Assembly: GCA_030295235.1 (NCBI GenBank) | Contig: AP026172.1 | Span: forward strand, 372,001-436,000 | Direction: 5' to 3' | Origin: Fistulifera solaris | Taxonomy: Eukaryota > Bacillariophyta > Bacillariophyceae > Naviculales > Stauroneidaceae | DNA length: 64,000 bases | Shown: one piece after another, positions 1 to 10,937 of the stretch | Position numbering within the stretch: the first letter of the stretch is position 1 | Layout of the letters: each line of letters opens with the position of its first letter | Program-made: the position numbers and the translations under genes | Notes under the pieces: model-generated | Seen by the model: only the letters and a program-made list of their open reading frames with translations | Told to the model about the DNA's origin: nothing | Databases searched by the model: none

Positions 1-1361
1 GGGTTTCTATCGAGGGTGGCTTTGGAGATTGTAGCATGGTGTTTATCTTGGTATACTTTTGTTTAATCGTCTAAATGAATGATTGCTGAAGGTGATGAGA
101 CGCTTCGTATTCGCGTTACTGGTATAGAACGGTTAGGAGGTCTTTGCCGTTCCTACGAAAACTCTTGCCCTTCCGTACTGGTACCAGGTATTGCATTCTA
201 CGTGCTTCTAAGTAGGTCGGCGTTGCTGAAGATACGGGTTTTAATAAGTGACGTCCGATACGTGATACCACTACTAGAGTCTGTCAAACCAAAGAACACG
301 ATGGTGAATTGATGAAATGGTGACATCCTTGTTCAAGCTGACGCCTACAATCAAGAGCTACATTCTTCTTTCGGTTTTTCTCCACGCACTTTTTAGTTTT
401 AGCGTTTGCGGTTCTGCGGGTTTCGGTTTCTTGGATTTTCTGTTTTCTGTCTTCCGTGGCGGACCACGGAACTTTTGCGAGAAATAAATAAATATTCTAC
501 TCCGTGTCCTTGTAGTTCGAAATCCATCGCGCAATTCTTCCACGTTGCAGTGAGCCAGATACCGGAGCGAATGAATACCTGAAAGGCGGACTGATGGACT
601 GACGCTTACGAATGTTTGCGCACGAGATGTTGACGAAAATGACGACATTCGATCCCGAATGAATAAGTAGACCTTGATATCACATTTCGAGTACAGAAGA
701 GAATTATGACTTTCTCGTATGACCTGTCGTCTGTCGTCTGTCGTCTGTCGCTGAACGCTGAAGTCGTACATGTCGTTCAAGATTCAAGACTCAAGACTGA
801 ACATGTACTGACCACAGGAAGCTGTTTGGGTTTAGGGACTTTTAAGGAACGATACAACAGTACATCTTTGACTATAAGTCTCGAGTCACGAACGAGTACT
901 CTATTGTGGAATAATTATGGCCAAAGAACAAGCAGGGTTGATGGGGGCGATTGGTTGGCTGTTGGCTGGTTGACGGTTACAGGAACCGTGAACGTTCCCA
1001 TTGACATTTCTCTACTTTTATGAGACGAATGACAAAAATTTACGTTTACTATGTACGATGTAAAATGCAAAATGTCAATGATCTTGAGAAGGGAGAAAGA
1101 AGAAAGCCCTTTCGTCTTTCATTCTCGCACTTCACGTCTCGCTGCCCACAGCCTGTTCCCGGACTTTTTCCAGTAATGCGCTGCTTCCTATCGGTCATCC
1201 ATTTTATTTTCTCCCCCAAAACATTCATTTTCTAGTTTCAAGTTTTTCTGGTTAAATCAATTTAACCAAGCTATGGCTCCTTTACTGAGATATAATTCTT
1301 TCGAAAGCTACAATGGAACTGTACACAATGATACGTTCAGCAGCGAAAGATTCGCCGCCCC
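1..1361. other. Left-edge region without a supported gene
   Basis: Short open frames occur on both strands, but none resembles a known family and they overlap each other. A 7-base tandem repeat (unit CTGTCGT, about four copies) lies near 723-751. A near-perfect palindrome of two 9-base arms (TGGTTAAAT and ATTTAACCA) separated by two bases lies at 1249-1268, about 95 bases before the next start codon. No promoter element is recognised with confidence. Confidence 0.5.
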
Positions 1362-2006
1362 ATGAAATCGCAGCTGGAAGCGATTGTGCCGATTTTATGC
1401 ACGCTCACAAAGAAACGCGTTCGCTTCAATGAGCACCTAAATGTAACATTTGACCCAGTGAATCCCTATTATACAGACGACGATATTGCAACAAAATGGT
1501 GGGGCGAAAAGACTTTATTGGAAGTACGGCAAAGGGCGAGAAAGCTCAGCACTTCACTTCGACAGTCCTCACGAAGTCACGATTGCGACCTTACGATGGC
1601 ACACCGAAAAATCACGTTGATTCTAAAAAGGGATTTCAATTCATTGTTAAAACTGACAAGAACTTCTCCGGATCAAGATCTTTCCTCCTGGTGTTCTCAC
1701 GACGACGGTCGGCGGGGGTTGGAACGTTTTACGTCAAAAGTGTATGCCAGTTTTCGAAAGCGAGACGTGGCCGGAACGGTCTCTGCGGTTCTAGAAGAAC
1801 AGCAACGTCAATCTCTCTCTCATTTCAAGGACCCCGAATTGATAGCGCAGGCTTCCAGAAGAGTATCGCAAAGGTCAAGGTCACTGGCAAACTTCTTTGG
1901 TGCAGCGGATGCAAAGCAAGCGTTGTCGAAAAGAGTTAAAGAACCCACGCGCACTGCACCTGCTCGGAAGAAGAGTAAAATTTGTGAAGAAAGTAGCATA
2001 TTCTGA
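1362..2006 (+). CDS. Diatom-type conserved hypothetical protein
   Basis: A 214-residue protein with no function I can name. Its layout matches a family common in diatom genomes: an N-terminal KKRVRFNEHLNV-type segment, a Trp-Trp pair near residue 46, a central RGLERF motif, and a helical C-terminal part rich in Arg, Ser and Gln (EEQQRQ, then SRRVSQRSRSLANFF near residue 170). The tail is basic (KKSK), compatible with nuclear location. The start chosen is the first ATG of the frame. An overlapping short frame from an ATG at 1314 could mean that an upstream exon or a frame break has been missed. The family assignment is from memory of diatom proteins. Confidence 0.6.
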   Translation: MKSQLEAIVPILCTLTKKRVRFNEHLNVTFDPVNPYYTDDDIATKWWGEKTLLEVRQRARKLSTSLRQSSRSHDCDLTMAHRKITLILKRDFNSLLKLTRTSPDQDLSSWCSHDDGRRGLERFTSKVYASFRKRDVAGTVSAVLEEQQRQSLSHFKDPELIAQASRRVSQRSRSLANFFGAADAKQALSKRVKEPTRTAPARKKSKICEESSIF

Positions 2007-2500
2007 TAATTTGGTAAAGCTAAACCTACATTTTACTTCGACCATTGCCTGTGCTTCAAGGAATTTGACGCGTAGATCAAGGTGCTTTGCTGCTTTTATG
2101 GATGGAGCTCATGCTGCGTGCGCTCGGCCAGAACTATCAAGGTGAAGTAGATCAAAGTTTGCCATTTTGTTAATGTTGTCGCTCGACTACATTAAAAGTA
2201 TTATTTTTGGTAAGTTAGTTTTACAGAGTTTTATAACATCTATGGTGGTTTGACGGCACGTCTAAAGGTTCAAAGAGAACATGTTTGCGTCAGATAAGGA
2301 CCCTTGCAAGCACAGAGACAAAGATATAAGGGCTGTGATCGACGATTTCACTCTTCCAGGACCTTTGGCACAATTTATCAAAGACAAACTCCTTTCGGAG
2401 GTTTCAAAATTGTATTCGGCGGACTTCCTTTTCAAGAAATTCCTCCATAAGGATCTGGTACAAGTTCAGCGTATTACGTGGTCTTACCTTGACTTCGCAA
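2007..2500. other. Intergenic, converging 3' ends
   Basis: AT-rich spacer between the hypothetical gene on the plus strand and the methyltransferase on the minus strand. A plus-strand open frame begins at 2281 but runs into the methyltransferase coding region and resembles nothing known. No RNA gene or repeat is seen. Confidence 0.45.
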
Positions 2501-3957
2501 TTAATTTGCCTCGTTTGGCTTGCGGGCGACGAATCGAGAACACCTGTATTGCAAGCTCACCATCGAACGCCGATCGGATGTATACAGGGCCGGATGGCCG
2601 CACGACGACTCTAATATTTCAAAACCGATGTTTTTCAAAATCTCCATCATATCATCCAGCGATAGATCAATTGATGTGAGATACTTTGAGTCGAGATGGC
2701 TTAATCGTTGGTAATAATCGTCCACAGATTGATCGTCGGGTCTCATCGCAGGACCCGACCAGTGCCACAATAAAGGGCCAAAGTGGAAAAGAACGCCCCC
2801 GGGCTTCAGCATACGATATATGACGAGTAGGTACTCCACCACATTCGGACTTGCATCTAAGAAAAAGCATGCGACTACCCCATCCCACTGTCCTGCTTCT
2901 CTGTCGTCGCTATAAATCGAGACGAAATCGCCAGCTGCCATACTAAACCCTGTTGACGTCTCCGCGCTACTATCTTCTTCGGTTTCATTGACTTTCCTTC
3001 TTTTTCAGTTTCGCTTAATGGATTGTCGGTTTCCATTTCATTATCCAAGTTTTTGCGAAGAGGGTGCGAGCCTTCTCCCCCTTTTTTCATGATCATCTTA
3101 TACGGATCGACGTCTGGGATGTGAACTACTCTTACTGGATCGTCTACAGAGTGCACATTACGACTCTCCAGGAGGTAAGGAGAGATGGCCAGCGGAGTCG
3201 ACGGCTGCAACGGCCCGTTCAGAATGTAGTCCGAAGCCAATAACATGTGCAATGAAAACTCGTTGCCTTGAACTGCGTACCCAGACGCTGCTAATTCGCA
3301 AGCGAGCCTCCCCACTCCGGCACCAGGAACGCATAATCGCAATGATCTGTTGTTCAACGGCAGGTACTTTTGTACCATCTGTAGGAGCGCGGCATACGCC
3401 ATATCTCGCTCAACCTTACCTTCAATAGACCAGTCGCGAGCTAAACTTTTGAGCACCGATGATACTTTGGACATCTGCGCATCGGTCGAAAATTGCTGGT
3501 GTGCCATTTGTTGTGAATGAGGCTGACCTGCGTGCCGAAGGATGCAGTCGAGACAGAACTGATTTCGAATCGCCGCATCCTTATACGCATTTGCACGCTC
3601 TTGAAATTCATTCGTTTCTTGTCGTAGTCCTGCAGGTAGCAAGTTTCGTTGCGCCTCGGGTAACGAATGCAAACGATATTGGCTGTTAACCCATTGCTGC
3701 ATAGCAAATGTCGCGTATTGACGATACGCGCGGCATACATCTTCAAAGTGATTGTGTTCCTCGCGATCGTCTTCCATATAGGTCTGGTAGGCCTGAGACA
3801 GCGAATGAAACGGCCTCGCTGCTATCGGTGATTCATTGGAAAGCGATGCCTGTGTAGAGCTAGGAATTTGATTCGGTAAACTCATGGCGTTGACGAGGAA
3901 AACGTGACTAGCAAAGCAACAAACAAAGGAGTGTGAGATTCTATCAGGACGCCTCAT
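2501..3957 (-). CDS. CARNMT1: Carnosine N-methyltransferase (N2227 family), one intron
   Basis: SAM-dependent methyltransferase of the CARNMT1/N2227 family, which methylates the imidazole of histidine in carnosine and in proteins. Seen: the SAM-binding motif VPGAGVGRL, then the family signature QGNEFSLHMLLASDYILN, then FPDVDP-type residues (IPDVDP), and after a frame change GFSMAAGDFVSIY, LKPGGVLFHFGPLLWHW and a C-terminal FVARKP. The two parts join cleanly if an intron is removed at about 2967-3103 (GT-AG, 137 bases; phase agrees: two bases before, one after), giving VDP-AETSTGFSM. The intron is unusual in being open in the upstream frame. A frameshift is the alternative. The start could be the internal ATG at 3885, because the first 24 residues look unlike the family. 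Family call is strong; the exact splice sites are inferred. Confidence 0.85.
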
Positions 3958-4555
3958 CGGTAAGGAAGCACAAACCGCGAGTGTCAGACAAGACTCTCAA
4001 AGCTTTAATTTTCCAGAGGAATCGGCCTCAGTCAGCGGTAGGTGGATAGAACGCTGATCAAGTTTTGACAGTCTCTGGGAGGGTGAAATCTGGAAAAGTG
4101 AAAATCGCGAAAAAACGACACTAACCTTTAACGCTCGAGAACGGAAGCTATTGAGAGCATCGACGACCGTGTCGTTGCTGATCTGCTATGCTCTGCATTG
4201 ATAAAACGAAAATGATTCAGGAGATTGGCTGAATGATAACACAAATAATGTGTATTTCGATCAAATTATAGTTTATGGTCTATTTGCGACGGCGGCGATC
4301 TTTTTCGAGTGGCTCTGGCTGCTGCTCTAGGTGTCATAAGTCATGGTACGACATCGTCCCCTTCATTGCTAAATTATTCATTCCAGTTATACCTGCTAAA
4401 GCTACGGAGTACTAAACAAGTAAATTTATCCTCGAGAGTGGGAACAACGAAAGATCAATGATAAACTAAAAATTCTTAGATCATAACCAATGTTTTCTTT
4501 TATTTGCTACTGGAATCCTATAACCGAGTAGAGTGACGAGAAAAGTTACAGGTTG
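3958..4555. other. Intergenic region
   Basis: About 600 bases between the methyltransferase start and the 3' end of the secreted repeat protein, both on the minus strand. It holds no convincing open frame. It would contain the methyltransferase promoter and the terminator of no plus-strand gene. Nothing else is seen. Confidence 0.4.
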
Positions 4556-7500
4556 CTAATAGGGCAACTCGTAAGAAGCGACGTAGTTGGGAAAGGCAAG
4601 CGGCGCACTCGCAGCAATGCGTCTACCGTCAGCAGACATGGCCGTTGCGTACCCAAACCAGCTCTCACCAATGAGGTCATCTCCAAGAATAGATCCTCCA
4701 ACCTGCTGCCAAGCACCGTCAAGCCATTCAAAGATACGTACATTTCCGCGGAAAAGACTGGTGTCCTCTCCCAACGAAGTGGCGTCGCGGTAGCCGGTAT
4801 TCCCATAGACAATCTTTGTTCCGTAATCCGACATGGCAACAGAGGTATCGTAAGCGAAGAAAAAGCAACAATTATCAAAATCCTCCACATCCTCGCCCAT
4901 TTGAGTCCATGAACTAGTCTCAGGTATCCACTCGAGTACCTTAAAGTAGCCAATGCCAGAGTCACGGCGTTTGTTTGTGACCACAACCCGGCTTCCACTA
5001 GCAGACAAAGCAAGCGTATTCGTGGACGAAGTTGCAACGGTACTCTCAACGACAATATTACCACCCATTTGCACCCAAGATCCAAATGCGTCTTGCTCGA
5101 ACACCTGGTAGTAGGGATCTGTATCTGTGGTTCCTTGAGAAAAAGCCGCGACTCTCAAACCGTTCCGAGAAATAGCAACTGCCTGACCGAGCTGGCTACC
5201 CGGCTGTGAGCCTGTGATGACACTTCCGACTTGCGCCCATTCTCCGCCGTTCACAAAGTCAAACACTTGCACAATGCCTCGTTTAGAACCATAATCAATG
5301 TCGTTGCATCGAGCGTCGCCGGATCCAGCCACGTCTGGGGTACCAATCACCCAACGGTTACCGTCTCCCGATAAAGCAGTAGACCATCCCAGAGAACGGC
5401 ATTGAGTACCCACAATACTTTGCCCTTTTGAACCCACCTTCCGTTTTCGTACATGTTCACTTGAGCACGACCAGCAAGCGGGTTAGAAAGCCCATTGATG
5501 TCGGGCACGCTGCGACTGTAACCAGAACCACCTGCCACGGTCATTCCGTCGGCGGATATCGCGACAGAGCTTCCAAAGCGAACGCTTCCTTCTCCGATAG
5601 TATCAAAGATTTCTCCGCCCACGTCATCCCACACTGATGCTGTCTCGTTGTAACGGTAAACACCTATGTGACCGGGAGCGTTGCCAGGTGTTCCAATCGC
5701 GATTACCGATCCATCAGCAGACATTGCCATATCAGTCCCGAGCAAACCTTCCCACAACGGTACAATCGGCTGGCCGACTTGGAGCCATCGTTGGCCTGGT
5801 GTACCTGAATGCAGCGTAGGAATGGACGATGTGGACCAGCTAGGAGCAAGGACGTCGCTACTAGGAATTGCTGTTGGGTCGGCCGTGTGACTCGCTACAG
5901 GCTCTGTCGGGGCATCAGACGGAGAAAGACTTGGGAAATCACTAAAGACATGTCCACCAGAGGGTTGCACACTTTTCGGAGCCAGACTGGGAAAGTCGCT
6001 CGGTAAATCCGGCGTGGGTCTGGGCGTTGCGGCAGGGGCGCGTGTCATGGACATGCTCAGGTAATGTTCATCGCTCAGGACACGGCCGTATTCGGAATCA
6101 AAGACGCTGGTATCTTCAAGAGAAAATTCGATCTTCTCGGAATCAGTCACGGTAAGCAATGTTCGAGATCTTTGACGACGCAAAAATGATCCAGCACTGG
6201 GAACTGACGACGGGGACGAGCTCGGCGCCAGTGCATCGGTTGCAGGAATCTGAACAGGAAACGAGCTCGGCGACGAACTTGGAGCGAGCGCGTCACTGGC
6301 CGGAATTGCAGAAGGAGAGGAACTAGGTGCAAGGGCATCACTGGCTGGAATCTCTGTCGGGTTTGAGCTTGGGACAAGGGTGTGACTTCCAGTTGGCTTT
6401 GTCGGACTAGGAGATGCCACCGAGTAAGTCGGCAACGAACTCGGTGCGGCTGTATGAGACACGACGGCTACCGACGGCGACTCTGACGGTGATAAACTTG
6501 GGAAATCACTTGTAATGACAGTGTCAGACGGCTCCGCGCTTCGCGGAAGCAAGCTCGGGATGTCGCTGGGAAGAACTTTTGTCGGCTCCGAAGTAGGTGC
6601 AACAGGAGCGTTCGTCATCGACATACTAGAAAAGTATACATCGGTCAACATGCGACCATATTCCAAGTCAAAAACATTCGTTTTTTCAAACGACCCTGCT
6701 GCTTTGTCAGCATCATGAAGGGTCAACAGTGATCGCGATCGTTGACGACGCAAGAGCAATCCAGCGCTCGGAGCTGATGACGGAGACAAGCTCGGAGCAA
6801 GCGCATCACTGGCTGGAATCTCCGTGGGTCGGGAACTAGGCGATGAACTCGGAGCAAGTGCATCACTGGCAGGAATCTCCGTCGGGGCCAAGCTGAAAGA
6901 AGCGCTCGGGGTATCACTGACCAGAACCACCGTAGGCGACGAGCTTGGCGCAAGCACATCGCTGGCAGGAATTTCAGAAGGGAAGGAACTTGGCGACGAG
7001 CTTGGAGCGAGCACATCACTATCTGGAATCTCCGTTGGGGCTGAACTGAAAGAAGCGCTTGGAGCATCACTGGCTAGAATGACCGTGGGCAACGAGCTTG
7101 GAGAAGAACTCGGAGCAAGGACATCGGGTATATCTGTCGGAGCCGCGCTGAGAGAAATGCTCGGAGCATTGCTGGCGGAGATCTCCGTCGGATTTGAGCT
7201 GGGAAAAGAACTGGGAGCAAGTGCATCACTGTCGGGAATCTCTGTCGGGGCAACGGATCCTACCGTCGGCAAGGCACTCGGTGTCAAACTCGGAGCATCG
7301 GAGAGTGCCTGCCCGGTCGGAACGAAGCTTGGGAAGAGTGTGTGACTGACTGCAGTAGGACTTGGAGATACAGCCTCCATGGGAGAGGAACTGGGGAAGA
7401 GCGTATGAACGACGGCCGACTTGGTAGGACTCGGGGAAGCTGCGACTTCAGTCGGGACGCTCGAAGGAGCCAAGCTCGGGAAATCACTGACAATGACATT

Positions 7501-7797
7501 GCCGGACGGTTCCGCGCTTCGTGGCAGCAAGCTCGGAATGTCGCTGGGAAGAACTCGCGACGGTTCCGGCGTTGGGAATCCGACAGGGGCGGTCGTCATG
7601 GACATGCTCAGGGAATACTCGTAGCGCAACATGCGACCATACCCCGCGTCGAAAATATCTTCATGAGGAACTTCTGCGCGAGGTTCCTCTTCAACCTGCA
7701 CCAAAGAACGAGATCTCTGTCGACGCATGGGGTCAACAGAGACAACCGAGACAAGAAGGATGCACGAGAGTGCGGCGACGAAGTAGCGTGCCATCAT
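4556..7797 (-). CDS. Secreted Ser/Pro-repeat protein with C-terminal beta-propeller
   Basis: A large secreted or wall-associated protein of unknown function. Residues 1-21 form a signal peptide (hydrophobic core ALSCILLVSVVSV). Three related modules follow near residues 23, 347 and 537, each opening with RRQRSR(S/T)L, then a FD-x-EYGR(M/V)L motif and SMSMT. Between them lie long stretches of SSSPS, PTEIPASDALAPS and PSDIPSLLP repeats, probably extended and O-glycosylated. The C-terminal part has at least seven repeats of the form (A/V)(M/L)S-x-DG-x-x-(I/V)A-x-G, typical of an FG-GAP or WD-like propeller. The frame changes at the run CCCTTTT (5423-5429); restoring one base continues the propeller repeat in register (WVQKGQSIVGT), so I treat both parts as one gene of about 1,080 residues. 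RRQRSR resembles a furin-type cleavage site. Confidence 0.75.
6020..7735 (-). repeat. Triplicated RRQRSR-EYGR-SMSM module and Ser/Pro repeats
   Basis: Internal repeats of the secreted protein. The three module heads lie near 7713-7729, 6730-6757 and 6160-6187, reading leftwards. Each is followed about 40 codons later by the SMSM motif, and then by PSD(I/F)PSL(L/A)P. The first spacer is about 970 bases and the second about 570. The Ser/Pro units between them (roughly 15-25 residues, APSSSPSS core) vary in number, suggesting expansion by slippage or unequal crossing-over. Confidence 0.7.
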
Positions 7798-8218
7798 GAT
7801 GATGATGAAGCAATAAATTTATGAGGATGAATGATGCCCCATTCTGGGCCGTCTGCGCGGTTAATTCCTCCATTCTGCAATACTTGCTCTTCTTAAAGAT
7901 TTGAATGTAAACAAAAGTCTGTCTTAAGTTGTTTAAGGGAAACGGTTTGATTTGCAAAGTATGCTCGATCAAACACAAAGAATGCTTTTTTGCAACGGTG
8001 TAAACGTTCTTTTGCAACGGATGCAATGAGTACCGCTTGGAGTACCAAAAAGACAAATATATAGGGCACCTCCACCGGGACTGACTGCAGACTCGGGACT
8101 CGCAAATTATCGGTTGACAATCGACAAAAAGAAAGAAAGGGTCAATTAACATCGCAACAACCACCCAATTATTTCAACTATATTATTCATAAACTCCTTT
8201 GCCAGTGATAATAGTCAA
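7798..8218. promoter_or_regulatory. Divergent intergenic region (shared promoter)
   Basis: A 421-base spacer between two genes transcribed away from each other, the secreted repeat protein (minus) and the fusion enzyme (plus). It must hold both promoters. Open frames on the minus strand here lack any family resemblance. An ATG-rich CATCATGATGATGATG stretch lies just upstream of the minus-strand start. No defined core promoter element is identified. Confidence 0.4.
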
Positions 8219-10156
8219 ATGACCGACTCGGGGAACGATCCCGTCATACGTCGTCGCCCCGTACGCAGCTTGCGTTGTCGAAATGGTCTCATCCGATTCG
8301 CCAACAACAGGACCAGTCAAAATGGTGAAGACGGCATAATCGAGCGTCTATTTGAATTGCTTCCCAATGGCTCCCATACCAGCTGGTGTGTCGATGTAGG
8401 GGCGTGGGATGGAGTACATCTCAGTAATACCCATTCTCTGTTGGTGGGAACGCCGACACGAAAATGGAAGGGGGTGCTCATTGAAGCGGACGTTCACAAA
8501 TATGAAGAGCTCATTGCCTTACATCAAACCCTAGGGAATATATGTTTACGAGAAGAAGTTTCCGGTCTGGAAAATAATCCCCGGTCGCTGACAAATCTTC
8601 TGCGATCAAGTACGATGAGTGGGAACGAGGTGCCTCGACACTTTGAATTTCTGTGTATTGATATTGACGGGGCAGACTATTGGGTATGGCATGATTTATT
8701 GATGGAAGGTACATATCGATCAAAAGTCGTATGTATTGAATTCAATCCTACCATGCCCGATGACTTGATCTTCATTCCTTGTCGGAGCGATAAAGTGCGA
8801 CAAGGAGCCAGTTTGTCGGCCCTCGTCGAGCTCGCCAATCGCTTTGATTACGTACTGGTCGAAACGACTCTATACAATGCATTCTTCGTAGAAACACAAC
8901 TTTACAATGCATATCTCAAAGAGGAAATACCGGATACTTCCATCGAAGCGCTTCACAACATTACCATGGGGACGTCTCTTTATCAACTATACGATGGAAC
9001 TTTGAAACTTTGGGGCTGCAAAAAACTACTGTGGCACCGAATACCCTTGGATGAAAGCAAATTACAAATGGTTGCCTCAGGTCAGAGATCATTTCCTTTT
9101 GAACCGAACGTACACATAGATAATTTCGACTTTTCCCCGGTCGTTGACCTTGCACCTTTCGTTGCAAGGGAAGGCGTCGTTGACGACCGACGTCAAGCAA
9201 GAATACGTTGCACAGGACTGCTCATCGATCAACTGAAGAAAGACGGTTTCTGCTACGTCAGGGGACTTGGATTGTCGCAGCAAATATGCCAGGACGCTCT
9301 CATGCAAACGAATGCTCTTTTACAAGATGCTAGTGAGGATGTTCGACGATTGTGCTTGACCAAAGACCGTGCGAGACGAGGGTATAGCCCCATGAATGTG
9401 GAAAACTTTGCTTCGTTGGTAGGTGAGAATGGGCCGAATGATCTCGTTAAAAAGTACCGAATTGGGCCACTAGATCCGAAACACTCGGGTCCACTTTTAC
9501 AGCCCAATATTTGGCCGCCCGAAGATCAATGGCAGAATGCGGCATCCTTCCGACAGACCATGGAGGGATTTTACAGTAAAATGTGCAGTGCTGGGGCCAT
9601 GATAGTAGACGCAATATGCGAAGGCTTGGTGGATGAAATACCGGAAATGAAGTCTGCTTTGAATCCGTTGTTGAGTAGCTCCGATGAAACGGAATCGAAC
9701 AAGACTTCCATATTAACCCTGCTGAGCTACCAAGTGACAAGTCGCCACAAGAAAGCTCGGAAAAAACAAATGGCTCCATTGGTAGCTGCTCACACGGACG
9801 TAGGAGTGATCACAATTCTCTTGTTTGACCACGGCGATTGTGCTACGCTGCAGCGAAGTAACGGTAAAGGGGGATGGGTTGATGTCAGACTACCCAAATC
9901 AATGACCGGCGATCCTGTTTTTGTGGTAAATATGGCCGATTGTTTTTCAGACCTAACGGGAGGACGTGTCCCGTCAACACTCCATCGTGTTGTTGCCAGT
10001 GATGGGACTCATCCTCGAAACTGTTGTGCGTTATTTGTGGGTCTCGAGGCGAACACAATACTTCAGGTAGATGGAAAGTCCATGACATACGAGGAATGGA
10101 GAAGAGATCGAATACAGAAAGCTCAAAATGTGCTTCAAATGAAGGCGAAAGAATAA
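8219..10156 (+). CDS. FkbM-like methyltransferase fused to 2-oxoglutarate/Fe(II) oxygenase
   Basis: A 645-residue, intronless, unbroken two-domain protein. Residues about 25-270 look like an FkbM-type SAM methyltransferase: SQNGEDGIIERLF, the SAM-binding CVDVGAWDGVHLSNTHSL, an acidic IEAD, and FLCIDIDGADYW. Residues about 320-645 match the isopenicillin-N-synthase-like 2OG/Fe(II) oxygenases: DGFCYVRG at the start of the fold, RRGYSP, the metal-binding HTD (His525, Asp527) and TLHRVV (His589), and an Arg at about residue 600 where the co-substrate-binding Arg is expected, though followed by NC rather than the usual x-Ser. No signal peptide or transmembrane segment is seen. The natural substrate is unknown. 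Successive methylation and oxidation of one small molecule is an inference from the fusion. Confidence 0.8.
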   Translation: MTDSGNDPVIRRRPVRSLRCRNGLIRFANNRTSQNGEDGIIERLFELLPNGSHTSWCVDVGAWDGVHLSNTHSLLVGTPTRKWKGVLIEADVHKYEELIALHQTLGNICLREEVSGLENNPRSLTNLLRSSTMSGNEVPRHFEFLCIDIDGADYWVWHDLLMEGTYRSKVVCIEFNPTMPDDLIFIPCRSDKVRQGASLSALVELANRFDYVLVETTLYNAFFVETQLYNAYLKEEIPDTSIEALHNITMGTSLYQLYDGTLKLWGCKKLLWHRIPLDESKLQMVASGQRSFPFEPNVHIDNFDFSPVVDLAPFVAREGVVDDRRQARIRCTGLLIDQLKKDGFCYVRGLGLSQQICQDALMQTNALLQDASEDVRRLCLTKDRARRGYSPMNVENFASLVGENGPNDLVKKYRIGPLDPKHSGPLLQPNIWPPEDQWQNAASFRQTMEGFYSKMCSAGAMIVDAICEGLVDEIPEMKSALNPLLSSSDETESNKTSILTLLSYQVTSRHKKARKKQMAPLVAAHTDVGVITILLFDHGDCATLQRSNGKGGWVDVRLPKSMTGDPVFVVNMADCFSDLTGGRVPSTLHRVVASDGTHPRNCCALFVGLEANTILQVDGKSMTYEEWRRDRIQKAQNVLQMKAKE

Positions 10157-10937
10157 AGAAGCACTTAAAAATGGACCCCCGCTGCCATAGGCTACAGCGC
10201 CTTTCCATGCCTGGCGACGCAGAATCTTGGCTGCTGTTTCCGCCACTCTGTAATTACTTGATCTGTACACATCGTGTGGGTCTATCACTAGCGCTCTAAT
10301 AGATGGACTCTTGGAGATGAATAATTTGACCTGGAAGAGCGGAATGAACGAATGAATCTTCATCGGCCATCCGAAAGGCGGTCGTCGTTCTTGCAAACTA
10401 TTGAAAATGCGTCCAATAGTATCTGTAAAGTGAATTTCATAACTATGAAAGGAGTGATCTTTTCAGAACATTTGGCTGGTATACGCGAATAGAAGTGACG
10501 AGAATCTCTTTTAAGAACTAAATTTTACGGAGCTGTAGTAACCTTGGTATTACATCGTACTCCGGGTATTTTGTCACGGAGAAACACAATTTTTCTCAAC
10601 GGAAAACCCATGAGCCAATTCTGTGTCGTACAGATTTTCTAAAGCTAACTACTGAACCTCATAAGATTGCCAGTATCTATTTTATAGTTGGGTGGGTACC
10701 TTACCTATTAAACTGGTAGGCATTGCCGTAGCGGTGCGCGGTGCAACTTCGGCACCCGTTGAGAAAACAAACTCAACAAGTTTCATCCAACCTTTGCTAA
10801 CGTCGAGCATCTTTAATAATTGGCTGAAGAAAGTCGTCGGATTGCAACAACGTTTCTCGTAAACAATCAGGTTACATGGCAGCAAATTCGGCCATTTCAA
10901 GACGCAATTTGCTTTCCTCGTTGCTTTGACTTTTGCA
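10157..10937. other. Intergenic region
   Basis: About 780 bases between two plus-strand genes. Minus-strand open frames at 10031-10396 and 10682-10975 lack family features and the latter overlaps the next gene. No RNA gene or repeat is seen. The last part should hold the promoter of the SH3-like repeat gene. Confidence 0.4.

Noticed and set aside
358-780. Minus-strand open frame of 140 codons
   Set aside because: Composition is unlike the real genes (Arg/Ser rich without motifs), and it includes the CTGTCGT repeat. No family match is visible.
2281-2679. Plus-strand open frame of 132 codons
   Set aside because: Its right half lies on the opposite strand of the conserved methyltransferase exon and the left half has no family resemblance.
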